Of a stretch of 64,000 bases of DNA, positions 30,417-40,211 are shown piece by piece. The position numbers and the translations under genes are program-made. How positions within the stretch are numbered: position 1 is the stretch's first letter; each line of letters begins with the position of its first letter. Source of the DNA: Candidatus Saccharimonadota bacterium (GTDB taxonomy: Bacteria > Patescibacteriota > Saccharimonadia > Saccharimonadales > Saccharimonadaceae); NCBI GenBank assembly GCA_016286785.1, contig JAEEUB010000001.1, positions 1 to 64,000 of the forward strand, written 5' to 3'. The notes beneath the pieces are model-generated. The model did no database searches, was not told where the DNA came from, and worked only from the letters and a program-made list of their open reading frames with translations.

Positions 30417-32280
30417 GCAATCTCCTTAGTGTTCGCCACCTTTTTGATCCATAAGGGATAACTGCAAAATAAGCTTTTACCGCTTTTTCCTTCATTTTAC
30501 CCTTAATCCCTCGCCGCATCATTTTACTATTCATCCCCTCCATCTTTAACCAAAACTTCGTAATATGCTGCAGAAGTTCTTCATAGTAAACCGTCTTCCT
30601 CGCATATTTCCAGAATTCCTGCGCGTAATCTTCAGTCGGGTCATACCATGGCTTTTTGAAGCCAGCATAGTGAATAATCATTGGATTAGTATGAGCTATC
30701 GCATATTCTTTCTGAACTTTATCCGGCGCATAACTAATAACATCCCTAACTCTACTATGATCATGGTCGACAATCATCCCCCACTTCATATCAATATATT
30801 TTACTTCACCCTCACACTCCAAATTCAATACATCCTGGTCGTTATATAGATGCGGTATTGAAGCAAGATCCAGCCACTCCGCCAAAGAATGCTTTTTGCG
30901 CATTCTATCTTCATTGAATAACAAGACGCCAGCCTGGAAATAATTATATGGATCTTTCATCTTAAAATCAGTTTTAACATATTCCATCGTTTCTCGATTG
31001 GCGTCATTTATTTGACCCAGAAAATCAGGATCACGAGTCGCCGCCAATATATAATCGCTAATATCGGTTTCATATAAGTCTGCGATGTCACCATTTATCA
31101 CTAAATCGCTGTCTAGATATAATACCTTCTCATAATCTGGCAACACCTCTTGAATCAAGAATCTGTAATATGTCTCTTCACTAATATGCGCATTTGCCTT
31201 TAGTTTGTATCCAGACAGTAAGCATGCCGCGTCGAAAAATCTAAGCGACAAATTATTGTATGATCCACACATACTTTGTAGAATCTTTTTATTATCATCA
31301 CTTACATCTGTCTGAATCAAAACTACATCATAGTTATAATTTTTATTCAAATGGTCAATTAACGACTGCAAGCAAGTCGCAAAAATCGCCATATAATTAT
31401 TACCAGCTGCAAAAACTATCGGAATCGTTTTCTTTTTGTCATCAAAAGCTGGAGCCAATACTTCTTGCGGTTCTGTTTTTTCAAAATAAACAGTCTGTAG
31501 CTCGAGTACTTTCAAATCATGATCATCTTTCTCGAGCTTCAAAAGAAAGATATTAAATAGTCTTTCCGCCAAATGACCTGGTGTCCTTAAAGCTTCAGTG
31601 TCATATCGTTCCATATTGGCGCGTTCGCAAAACTCTTTTAAAACACCAAACACAAACTCTGAGTATTTAAAGAATAATTCTTTCTTTAAAATATACATAT
31701 TGCAAAAACACATTGTGTGCCCATCTGCAAAATCATGCGCAACTTTACTATACTCTGGATATTTCTTATCAATAATATCAAGCATTAAATCAAAATCCTC
31801 AACATGAAGATGCGGCGCTGTCTTATAATGCTCTCGAACAGAATTCCATCGTCCTTCTAATCTTTGCAGATTCTTTCTTTCCGGTATCACTACGTCATAT
31901 CTCTTCACTAATGATTCAATTATCTTCTCATCGAAACCATATTTTTTTATCATGGCATCACTTGGGTAAGCTTCTATCACATTTCCAAATTCATCTTCTA
32001 TAAATCTCTTCCTATTAAAGCTAAGATACCGCCTGTAATGGAAGAAACCATAATAATCTAAATCAACATTTTTCCATGCATAATACTGCGCCGTCATTTC
32101 ACAATACATAGAATTTAACTCTGAAATATTATCTCCCGCATCATCCTGAATCATGCCTTTAATTTTCGTTTTAGCCTCTGAAGCCCCCAGTTGTATTGGG
32201 ATAAGATGTTTATTTGAAATTATCTTTGCAGGCTTGTGGCATGAAACAAAGATTTTTAGCTTAAACTCACTCTCACTCAT
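30400..32280 (-). CDS. DUF4422 domain fused to family 8 glycosyltransferase
   Basis: KIFVSCHKP ... YYGFFHYRRYLSF (DUF4422-like); IVFAAGNNYMAIFATCLQSL, VLYLDSDLVINGDI (GT8). TATAAT 7 nt before ATG 32280. Confidence 0.82.
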   Translation of the reverse strand: MSESEFKLKIFVSCHKPAKIISNKHLIPIQLGASEAKTKIKGMIQDDAGDNISELNSMYCEMTAQYYAWKNVDLDYYGFFHYRRYLSFNRKRFIEDEFGNVIEAYPSDAMIKKYGFDEKIIESLVKRYDVVIPERKNLQRLEGRWNSVREHYKTAPHLHVEDFDLMLDIIDKKYPEYSKVAHDFADGHTMCFCNMYILKKELFFKYSEFVFGVLKEFCERANMERYDTEALRTPGHLAERLFNIFLLKLEKDDHDLKVLELQTVYFEKTEPQEVLAPAFDDKKKTIPIVFAAGNNYMAIFATCLQSLIDHLNKNYNYDVVLIQTDVSDDNKKILQSMCGSYNNLSLRFFDAACLLSGYKLKANAHISEETYYRFLIQEVLPDYEKVLYLDSDLVINGDIADLYETDISDYILAATRDPDFLGQINDANRETMEYVKTDFKMKDPYNYFQAGVLLFNEDRMRKKHSLAEWLDLASIPHLYNDQDVLNLECEGEVKYIDMKWGMIVDHDHSRVRDVISYAPDKVQKEYAIAHTNPMIIHYAGFKKPWYDPTEDYAQEFWKYARKTVYYEELLQHITKFWLKMEGMNSKMMRRGIKGKMKEKAVKAYFAVIPYGSKRWRTLRRLRGKTF

Positions 32281-32412
32281 GCTTTTCATTATACCATACA
32301 CACAAATACTTTATATACCCTATTGCTGCCCTACCCTAGTCATACCGCTCATTACAACACAAATAAATTTTTGGTAAACTAATCCACTAAAGTATGGTAC
32401 AATCTAATTCAT

Positions 32413-34056
32413 ATGAAGGGAGTTATAAAAACAAAAGAACTTATTTATGCATGCCTAATATCGTGTGCTATCGGCTTTATGCTATTTATAAATGAGCCAA
32501 TAACACTATATGCAAACAATATAAACGATTTCTGGTTCGACTTCTACGTGCTTATATTTCCATCATTATTATTTTTTTCATTAACCACCATAATACTTTT
32601 CATTATATTTACTGCATTTTTCTTTCTGTCAAAAAAAACAGCTCTTAAAAAGACGTATTATTGGGCTATCATTTTTGCAATATTTTGCTTTCTATGTGCA
32701 TATATTCACAGCAATTTCCTTGCTGGATTTTTGCCACCTTTAGACGGCACTAATCCAGACTGGAGTAGTAAAACTGCAAATATAATTTCAATAGCAACCT
32801 GTGCCATAATTGCTATCGCACTAATTGTTTCAATAAAAAAAGCTGGCTATCATAAAACTATCAAATACGCGTCCACTTTAGTTGCGGCCATCGTCTTTAT
32901 TCTATTCTTATCACTGGCTTCCACCGCAATGACAACCGACGTTTTTAAGCCAAAAGAATTCATTGCTACTTCTACCACAAAAAATATTAATCTTATTTCC
33001 AATAGAAATAACTTCGTCATATTACTTCTTGACGCTGTTGATTCTGTACAATTCGATAAAGTAGTTTCAGCTAATGAATCCTACCAACAAGCATTAAAGG
33101 ATTTTTCCTATTACCCAGATACCGTATCGGCATACTCCTATACAAGAGATTCAATTCCGTTTATTTTTTCGAATACTTGGAATGAAAATCAAACATCTTT
33201 TGCCGAATACTCGACTAATGCTTATAATAATTCCGAGTTTTTCAAAAAGCTCTCAGAAAAAGGATATAACAAAAATTTTTACGAATATGAACTGACTTGG
33301 AATAATCAAAAAGCTACAGAGTTCAACAATATAGAAAGTCCGTCAAGCGGAAGTATTAAAAAGAAAGCATTACTAAAACAAGAAATTAAATATATTCTTT
33401 ATAAATCACTGCCTTTTCCACTTAAATATCTTTCCAAAATTGAAACCTTAGACTTCTCAGAAACAAAACCGATTAATGACGTTTTTCAATGGGATAACTT
33501 GATTTTTTATAATGACTACCTCAGACGACCCACAGAAAAAACCGACCAAAACTACTTCAGTTTTATACATATCGAAGGCGGCCATACGCCATTTAATGTC
33601 ACCGAGAATCTCGAACCCATCCCAGAAAATGATGGCACCTACGAACAAAAACTTGAAGCAAATATGAAAATAATCGAAAATTATCTAAACAGACTAAAAA
33701 ACAATAACGCGTATAATAATTCCACTATCATCATTATGGCCGATCACGGGTTTTGGTATGGAACAAGTAGCCGTGCCAATCCAATTCTCTACATTAAGGG
33801 AACCAATGAAAAACACAACAAAATGACAGTCTCTCAAAAACAAATATCCTTCGAAGATCTCAGCGATGCATTTATAGAGCTACTTAACAATAAAAAAAGC
33901 GATGAAATATTTGAAAACATACCAACCTCAGGTCGGATTCGACGCCACATATATAATGGATTTGGCGAAGAAGATAGATTAATCGAATATAATCAAACTG
34001 GTAACGCTTGGGAAGACAAAAAGCTACAACCAACTGGAAGGGAGTATAATCTATGA
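32413..34056 (+). CDS. Membrane-anchored sulfatase / LTA-synthase-like phosphotransferase
   Basis: N-terminal TM bundle; NFVILLLDAVDSVQFD; HIEGGHTPF; IIIMADHGFWYG. Confidence 0.75.
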   Translation: MKGVIKTKELIYACLISCAIGFMLFINEPITLYANNINDFWFDFYVLIFPSLLFFSLTTIILFIIFTAFFFLSKKTALKKTYYWAIIFAIFCFLCAYIHSNFLAGFLPPLDGTNPDWSSKTANIISIATCAIIAIALIVSIKKAGYHKTIKYASTLVAAIVFILFLSLASTAMTTDVFKPKEFIATSTTKNINLISNRNNFVILLLDAVDSVQFDKVVSANESYQQALKDFSYYPDTVSAYSYTRDSIPFIFSNTWNENQTSFAEYSTNAYNNSEFFKKLSEKGYNKNFYEYELTWNNQKATEFNNIESPSSGSIKKKALLKQEIKYILYKSLPFPLKYLSKIETLDFSETKPINDVFQWDNLIFYNDYLRRPTEKTDQNYFSFIHIEGGHTPFNVTENLEPIPENDGTYEQKLEANMKIIENYLNRLKNNNAYNNSTIIIMADHGFWYGTSSRANPILYIKGTNEKHNKMTVSQKQISFEDLSDAFIELLNNKKSDEIFENIPTSGRIRRHIYNGFGEEDRLIEYNQTGNAWEDKKLQPTGREYNL

Positions 34057-35951
34057 TTTTCGTTGATTTTCTCGGCTGGATTATGAAATTATGCTACAGT
34101 GTCGTAAGTAATTATGGCGCAGCAATTATCTTATTCACTTTAATTAGCAAAATAATCCTTCTACCAATTTCGATTTGGGTTCAAAAGAACTCTATCAAAA
34201 TGGTAAAAATGCAACCCGAAATCAATCTCCTCAAAGTAAAATATTTTGGCGACAAAGATACTATCGCAGAGGAAGAATCAAAAATATACAAAAAATATAA
34301 ATATAATCCCTTAGCCTCCCTCGTGCCGCTTATCGCGCAAATCGTTCTACTCCTGAGTATAGTAGAAATCGTTAAAAACCCTACTCTATATATTGGAGTT
34401 GAGAATCTCGACTATTATTTCCTTGGCTTTAACCTACGCTGGATTGCCTCCGAAAATGGTGGAACTGCTATCTGGATTCCTATTATTGCCGGTCTTTCTG
34501 CCCTCGCACTTTGTATTAGCCAAAATATCATGAATGTTCTTCAAGCCGAACAATCTAAATGGAATAAATACGGCATGCTTGTTTTATCGGTCGGATTGTC
34601 GGTTTATCTAGGCACATTTGTTACAGCAGGAGTAGCCCTCTATTGGACTGCCAGCAATCTCATGGCTATCTTCCAACAATGGATTCTTAACATTTTCATT
34701 AATCCTAAAAAGCATGTCGACTATAAAGCGCTAGACAAATCACGCCAGGAATTAAAAGAACTCGAAAACATCGCAAAATCCCACAAACGTACCAAGGAAC
34801 AGATAAAAAAAGAAAAAGATGATTATAAAAGATTCTTTTCTATCGCCAATAAAAAACTTGTTTTCTATTCTGAAAGTAACGGTTTTTATAAGTATTACAA
34901 AGGTATAATAGAATACATCCTCAACAATACCAATCTTACAATTCACTATATTACTAGCGATTACAACGATCAAATCTTTGAGCTCGCCAAAACCGAAAAA
35001 CACATCAAACCATATTATATCGAAGAGAAAAAACTTATTACCCTAATGATGAAAATGGATGCTGATGTTGTCGTAATGACTATGCCAGATATTAATAATT
35101 ATCACATCAAACGCAGTTATATCCGAAAAGATATCGAATATATTTATGTGCCTCACGGAATTGATAGTCTAAATCTCACCATGCGTAAAGGGTCAATGGA
35201 TAATTATGATTCCATTCTTGTAACCGGTAAACATCAACGCGAGGAATGCGAAAAGACCAATGAAGTCTACAATTTAAAAAATCGCAAAATTATAGACTGG
35301 GGTTATTCACTACTAGACGACATGATCTCAGAATATAAGAAAACCAAGAAAAAATCCAGCAAAGAGAAAACCGTCATGATTGCTCCATCGTGGCAAAAAG
35401 ATAATATTATCGACTTATGTTTGGATAAAATATTAAAATCCGTCAAAGGTAAAAAATATAAAGTCATTGTAAGACCACACCCTCAACAAGTTCGCCATAT
35501 GAAAGATCTATTTGAAAAGATGAAAGAGAAATACAATAATACTAATATCGTCATTCAGACAGATTTTTCCAATACGGATTCAGTGTTTAATGCAGACTTA
35601 TTAATTACGGATTGGTCTAGTATTGGATACGAATATGCCTTCACTACCAAAAAGCCGGTTATATCTATAGATACGCCCATGAAAGTCATGAACCCTGAAT
35701 ACGAAAAAATCAAGGTTGAACCATTCAATATCTGGGCGCGAGAACAAATCGGCGAAGTCATCAAGGTCAAGGACGCTAAGAATATTGACTCTATTATTAA
35801 AAAAATACTCAAAGATCCCACAAAATATCAGAAAAAAATATCCGCCCTTAGGAAGAATTCGGTATATAATATAGGGAATAGTGCGGAAATAGGCGCTGAA
35901 TATATTATCAAATGCGTGCAAGCTAAAGTTAAAGAAAGGAAGAAAAAATGA
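34053..35951 (+). CDS. YidC/Oxa1-like membrane domain fused to CDP-glycerol glycerophosphotransferase-like domain
   Basis: N-term NYGAAIILFTLISKIILLPISIWVQKNSIKMVKMQPEI...YKKYKYNPLASLVPLIAQIVLL (YidC signature). C-term VMIAPSWQ, VIVRPHPQQ, LLITDWSSIGYEYAFTTKKPVISID (Glyphos_transf-type). Confidence 0.82.
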   Translation: MIFVDFLGWIMKLCYSVVSNYGAAIILFTLISKIILLPISIWVQKNSIKMVKMQPEINLLKVKYFGDKDTIAEEESKIYKKYKYNPLASLVPLIAQIVLLLSIVEIVKNPTLYIGVENLDYYFLGFNLRWIASENGGTAIWIPIIAGLSALALCISQNIMNVLQAEQSKWNKYGMLVLSVGLSVYLGTFVTAGVALYWTASNLMAIFQQWILNIFINPKKHVDYKALDKSRQELKELENIAKSHKRTKEQIKKEKDDYKRFFSIANKKLVFYSESNGFYKYYKGIIEYILNNTNLTIHYITSDYNDQIFELAKTEKHIKPYYIEEKKLITLMMKMDADVVVMTMPDINNYHIKRSYIRKDIEYIYVPHGIDSLNLTMRKGSMDNYDSILVTGKHQREECEKTNEVYNLKNRKIIDWGYSLLDDMISEYKKTKKKSSKEKTVMIAPSWQKDNIIDLCLDKILKSVKGKKYKVIVRPHPQQVRHMKDLFEKMKEKYNNTNIVIQTDFSNTDSVFNADLLITDWSSIGYEYAFTTKKPVISIDTPMKVMNPEYEKIKVEPFNIWAREQIGEVIKVKDAKNIDSIIKKILKDPTKYQKKISALRKNSVYNIGNSAEIGAEYIIKCVQAKVKERKKK

Positions 35952-36154
35952 ATATAATATCAACTTTTGGCTATATCGATCCATCAGTTATGACCTATGC
36001 CATTCAAGCTGGGGCCGGCATCATTATCGCAGTTGGCGCATTCGTTGGTCTCTACTTTAGAAAGGCAAAGAAGAAAGTCAACAAAAAACTTGGCGTCGAC
36101 GAAAACAAGAAAAAGGAAGTCGAATCCGACGATATCGAAATTAAAAAAAGGTAA
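35948..36154 (+). CDS. Small single-TM protein (68 aa)
   Basis: YIDPSVMTYAIQAGAGIIIAVGAFVGLYF then Lys-rich tail; overlaps the upstream stop. Confidence 0.7.
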   Translation: MNIISTFGYIDPSVMTYAIQAGAGIIIAVGAFVGLYFRKAKKKVNKKLGVDENKKKEVESDDIEIKKR

Positions 36155-36160
36155 ATTACT

Positions 36161-37993
36161 ATGCAAGCGTTAATTCTAGCCGCCGGCATGGGCAAGCGTC
36201 TCGGCAAGTATACGTCCGACAACACAAAATGCATGTTGAAAGTAAACGGTAAAACACTAATCGAACGCGCAATTGAAGCTCTGGTGGGCGCCGGAATTAA
36301 TAAATTAATTTTAGTCCTAGGATATAAAGGTGAAAACGTCAAGCAATTCCTTTTGCATGACTGCGATAATCCAGCAGTTAAGCAAATAAAATTAGTTTTC
36401 ATCGATAACCCTATTTATGATAAAACTAACAATATTTGCTCATTATTCTTAGCAATTGATGAATTCAAAAAAGAAGACACTATCCTCCTAGAATCTGACT
36501 TAATTTACGAACCAGAGCTAATCAAAAGAATTGTCGAAGATGAAGAACCAAATCTGGTTTCTGTGGCCAAATATGAACAGTGGATGGATGGAACCGTCGT
36601 AAAGCTCAACCAAGACACCAATAGTATTGTAGAATTTATTGAGAAAAAAGATTTCAACTATCGTGATATTGAAAAATATTATAAAACCGTCAATATCTAC
36701 AAATTTAGCAAACATTTTATCAACAAGGAATTCGTTCCTTTTCTTAAAGCCTATATTGAAGCGTATGGCGAAAACGAATATTACGAATTAATCCTTAAAA
36801 TCATTGCACATCTATCCAGAAGTAGCCTAAAAGCATTGGATGTTTCCGACTTAAAATGGTATGAAATTGACGATTCTCAAGACCTAGATATTAGTACCTG
36901 TCTCTTTTCGGAAGGCGAAACCAAACTTAATAATCTTCAAAAACGTTTTGGTGGTTATTGGCGTTTCGACGAGCTACTAGACTATTGTTATTTGGTTAAC
37001 CCATATTTCCCTACCAAAGGTTTACTTAATAAAATCAATTATTTCTCCCAAACTCTCATTTCAGAGTATCCTTCTGGGCAAAAAGTGAATTGCATTTGCG
37101 CAAGCCGTCTATTTAATGACGTAGATACTAACCACCTCGTGGTTGGTAACGGCGCCGCAGAATTAATATCAACCCTCGGTAATATTCTTACTGGTAAAAT
37201 GCTCCTTTCAAAGTCCGTCTTTAATGAATATGCTCGTTGTTTTAATAAGTGTAAACTACATAAATTAAACTTAGCGAAGACTAATTATTCATATGATATT
37301 GACGCCCTAAAAGAAGCTCTTCAAAACCATGATTGTTTGTGCATTGTAAATCCAGATAATCCTACTGGAGCTTTCATAAAAGAAAAAGATATGCTTTCTC
37401 TTTTAAACCAAGCTAAACTCCAAAACAAAACCATCATTTTCGATGAATCGTTTATTGATTTTTCCGAACCCGACAAACGCTATACTTTCATTACCGACGA
37501 TATTCTCAATTCATTCCCCAACCTAATCGTTATTAAGAGTATCAGCAAATCTTACGGAGTACCAGGTATCCGTTTGGGTGTTTTAGCTTCTAGCAACGAA
37601 GCTCTCATCCAAGAAATTAAACAGAAAATACCAGTCTGGAACATCAATTCTTACGGCGAATACTTCCTACAAATCGCCAATCTATACAAAAATGATTACA
37701 TTCTATCCTGCGATAAAATCGCCGAAGAACGAAAGCGCATGATAAAAAAGCTACAAGAAGCGCTCCCTAAAAAATGTCATGTTTACTCATCAGAAGCTAA
37801 CTTCCTAATGGTAGACCTAGGCAATATCGATTCCACAAAGTTAGCCATCGAGCTGCTAAACAAGAAGATATTCATTAAAGATCTCAAAACTAAAGATGCA
37901 TTTAAAAACAAAAACTTTATTCGCCTCGCAGTCAGAACCGATAAAGAAAACGATAAACTAATTCATGATATCGTATCAACTTTAAATATATAA
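36161..37993 (+). CDS. Nucleotidyltransferase (LicC/PntC-type cytidylyltransferase-like) fused to fold-type I PLP aminotransferase
   Basis: N-term LILAAGMGKRLGKYTSDNTKCMLKVNGKTLIERAIEAL. C-term NPDNPTGAF, IFDESFIDFS, SISKSYGVPGIRLG (PLP-Lys motif). Confidence 0.82.
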   Translation: MQALILAAGMGKRLGKYTSDNTKCMLKVNGKTLIERAIEALVGAGINKLILVLGYKGENVKQFLLHDCDNPAVKQIKLVFIDNPIYDKTNNICSLFLAIDEFKKEDTILLESDLIYEPELIKRIVEDEEPNLVSVAKYEQWMDGTVVKLNQDTNSIVEFIEKKDFNYRDIEKYYKTVNIYKFSKHFINKEFVPFLKAYIEAYGENEYYELILKIIAHLSRSSLKALDVSDLKWYEIDDSQDLDISTCLFSEGETKLNNLQKRFGGYWRFDELLDYCYLVNPYFPTKGLLNKINYFSQTLISEYPSGQKVNCICASRLFNDVDTNHLVVGNGAAELISTLGNILTGKMLLSKSVFNEYARCFNKCKLHKLNLAKTNYSYDIDALKEALQNHDCLCIVNPDNPTGAFIKEKDMLSLLNQAKLQNKTIIFDESFIDFSEPDKRYTFITDDILNSFPNLIVIKSISKSYGVPGIRLGVLASSNEALIQEIKQKIPVWNINSYGEYFLQIANLYKNDYILSCDKIAEERKRMIKKLQEALPKKCHVYSSEANFLMVDLGNIDSTKLAIELLNKKIFIKDLKTKDAFKNKNFIRLAVRTDKENDKLIHDIVSTLNI

Positions 37994-38015
37994 ATACAAC
38001 TTAGACTAAACAAGC

Positions 38016-40211
38016 TTAATCTATAATTATGTCAAGGAATGCTTGCCATGAGTGACGTTTATTCAGAAGCCTCTGTGCTGATTTTGCTAGTTTACTTAGT
38101 TTTTTAGGATTCTTCGAGATCTCATTAATACGCTCAATATATTCTTTAGGATTCTTATAATCCTCCACTAAGATCCCGGTCTTTTCGTTCTGCACAAACT
38201 CACCCACTCCCCCATCGTTACTTGCCAAAATTGGTATTCCAGCCGCTGCCGCTTCCAAAACAACATTTGGCATACCATCAGATAACGAAGTATATAATAA
38301 TAAATCATATTCAAAAATCGGAAGTGACTCAAATCCATTATATACTCCACAATATTTTAATGCCGGAATATCATCAAATATATCTTTATTGACAGTTTTA
38401 TCAATTTCACCATAGACGTCTATTGTTACCTTATTTTCGTCCAAACGCTTTCCTATTTCTGCCACCAATTCCGGCATTTTCACCGAAGTTACACGACCAG
38501 CCCAAAGAATCTTAATCTTTCCTTCTTCTACCAATTCTTCGTGCGGAGAGACAACTTCCATGTCTTTAATTGGTTGATATAGTACTTTTATCTTCTTTTC
38601 ATCAAAAGCATTTACATCTATCAAATAATCCTTCATATTCTGATTGTCAGTAAAAATATATCTAACCGCCGAATAAATATCAAATAAACGAGGATTAGCA
38701 TACGATTCTACAGCCTCAAAATTACTTCCCTCAATATATCCCCATGCAAAAATTGATACATCTAAACGATATTCCGCTTCAATCAGCTTTTTATGCTTCT
38801 TAATCCATAGATATCCAAAATCAGAATTTATTATATGTAATTTATTGCATTGCAGTTGGACTATCAGTCTTGACATTAATTCATCTCTCGCTTCATCAGA
38901 CCAAAGCTCGGCGGCCACATTTCCATAATCAATGAAATCGACACAATCCGGAAGTTTATCGGCCCAAGTGTTTTTTACTGGCAACGTAGAAATAACCGCA
39001 AAATGCCATTCGGGATGCTTTTCTTTTAGAGCTTCAATATAATTGAATAATACTTTATCCGCACCACCACGCACTACCCATGGCACAATAAAAACATAAT
39101 CCGGTTTCTTTTTAACCATTTTTGCCAATCTGCAAAAAGCTTCACCAATTAATGATTGTGCGTCTGCTTCGTATAAAGTAGCATCTATAAGCAATTGCTT
39201 ATATGGATATAATAGAGGTTCGGTATGGTTTGCAGCTACCCACTCCTTTATCACCCAGTCCGGCACTATCGTTTTAAAGCTGCCTATTTGCGAATCGTCT
39301 TTCGGCAAACGACCCATCGTCCACAACGTAAACTTTGCTACGGGCGTAATGAAAAAATTCAGATATTTATTATTTCTAATTCCCTTGTATACCCTTCTCG
39401 CCGTCCATTTCTTTTTAGCTTGATCTTCGTCTTGCTCCGCTTCTGCACGTTTTAGTCTCTCATCCATTTCCGGTGTCGGCACAGTAGCCATCTGCTTCAA
39501 ATCAAACAAATCCATGGCGGGTATCACTACCCCATCATTATTTCCAGACGATAATCTCGAGTTTTCCGAACGACGATAAAAAAGTACCGTATTACCCGCA
39601 ATTCTATGCGGGATATTCTTTTGAATAGTATCGATATTAAAAATCCAATCCTCATGACCATAACCAATACCTAACCTTCTATATGGAGTCGAAATAAAAA
39701 CACTGCGCCTCGCAAGTGAGACAGAGCACCATAAATTTCCACTAGCCAGTATAGTAGCTTCTTCTTTAGGTAATCTTGAGTTGCGTTGAATTGTTAAAAT
39801 GTTAGGCTGATCCATCCCAAATGTTAAAATTGCTTCCGGATGCACGATAATATCTTTTTTTGATTTCTTCACTAGTTTTAAAGCTTCCAAGAACCAATTT
39901 GGAGAAATCAAATCATCCCCATCCATAAACGCAATCATATCGCCCCGTGCTTTATTGGCGGCGAAGTTCCTGGAAGAACCAGTATCACCAAAACTATTCT
40001 GAAAAATCCTAATTCTTTTATCACTCTTATATCTATCCAAATAGTTAATCGTTGCATTATCCCCATTATCAACATGGATAACAATCTCATAACCATATCC
40101 AGATTTTTCTACCCTATCCAACGCTTCAAAAATACTCATCATTGTTTTGTGTAATATTAGGCCCTCAGTATGTGTAGTTATCGCAACGGTTAAATCAATC
40201 TTTTTCTTCAT
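38016..40211 (-). CDS. Bifunctional glycosyltransferase: GT2 N-terminus, GT4 C-terminus
   Basis: DLTVAITTHTEGLILHKTMMSIFEAL (GT2); KILWAGRVTSVKMPELVAEIGKRL ... SLSDGMPNVVLEAAAAGIPILASNDGGVGEFV (GT4). Confidence 0.85.
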   Translation of the reverse strand: MKKKIDLTVAITTHTEGLILHKTMMSIFEALDRVEKSGYGYEIVIHVDNGDNATINYLDRYKSDKRIRIFQNSFGDTGSSRNFAANKARGDMIAFMDGDDLISPNWFLEALKLVKKSKKDIIVHPEAILTFGMDQPNILTIQRNSRLPKEEATILASGNLWCSVSLARRSVFISTPYRRLGIGYGHEDWIFNIDTIQKNIPHRIAGNTVLFYRRSENSRLSSGNNDGVVIPAMDLFDLKQMATVPTPEMDERLKRAEAEQDEDQAKKKWTARRVYKGIRNNKYLNFFITPVAKFTLWTMGRLPKDDSQIGSFKTIVPDWVIKEWVAANHTEPLLYPYKQLLIDATLYEADAQSLIGEAFCRLAKMVKKKPDYVFIVPWVVRGGADKVLFNYIEALKEKHPEWHFAVISTLPVKNTWADKLPDCVDFIDYGNVAAELWSDEARDELMSRLIVQLQCNKLHIINSDFGYLWIKKHKKLIEAEYRLDVSIFAWGYIEGSNFEAVESYANPRLFDIYSAVRYIFTDNQNMKDYLIDVNAFDEKKIKVLYQPIKDMEVVSPHEELVEEGKIKILWAGRVTSVKMPELVAEIGKRLDENKVTIDVYGEIDKTVNKDIFDDIPALKYCGVYNGFESLPIFEYDLLLYTSLSDGMPNVVLEAAAAGIPILASNDGGVGEFVQNEKTGILVEDYKNPKEYIERINEISKNPKKLSKLAKSAQRLLNKRHSWQAFLDIIID

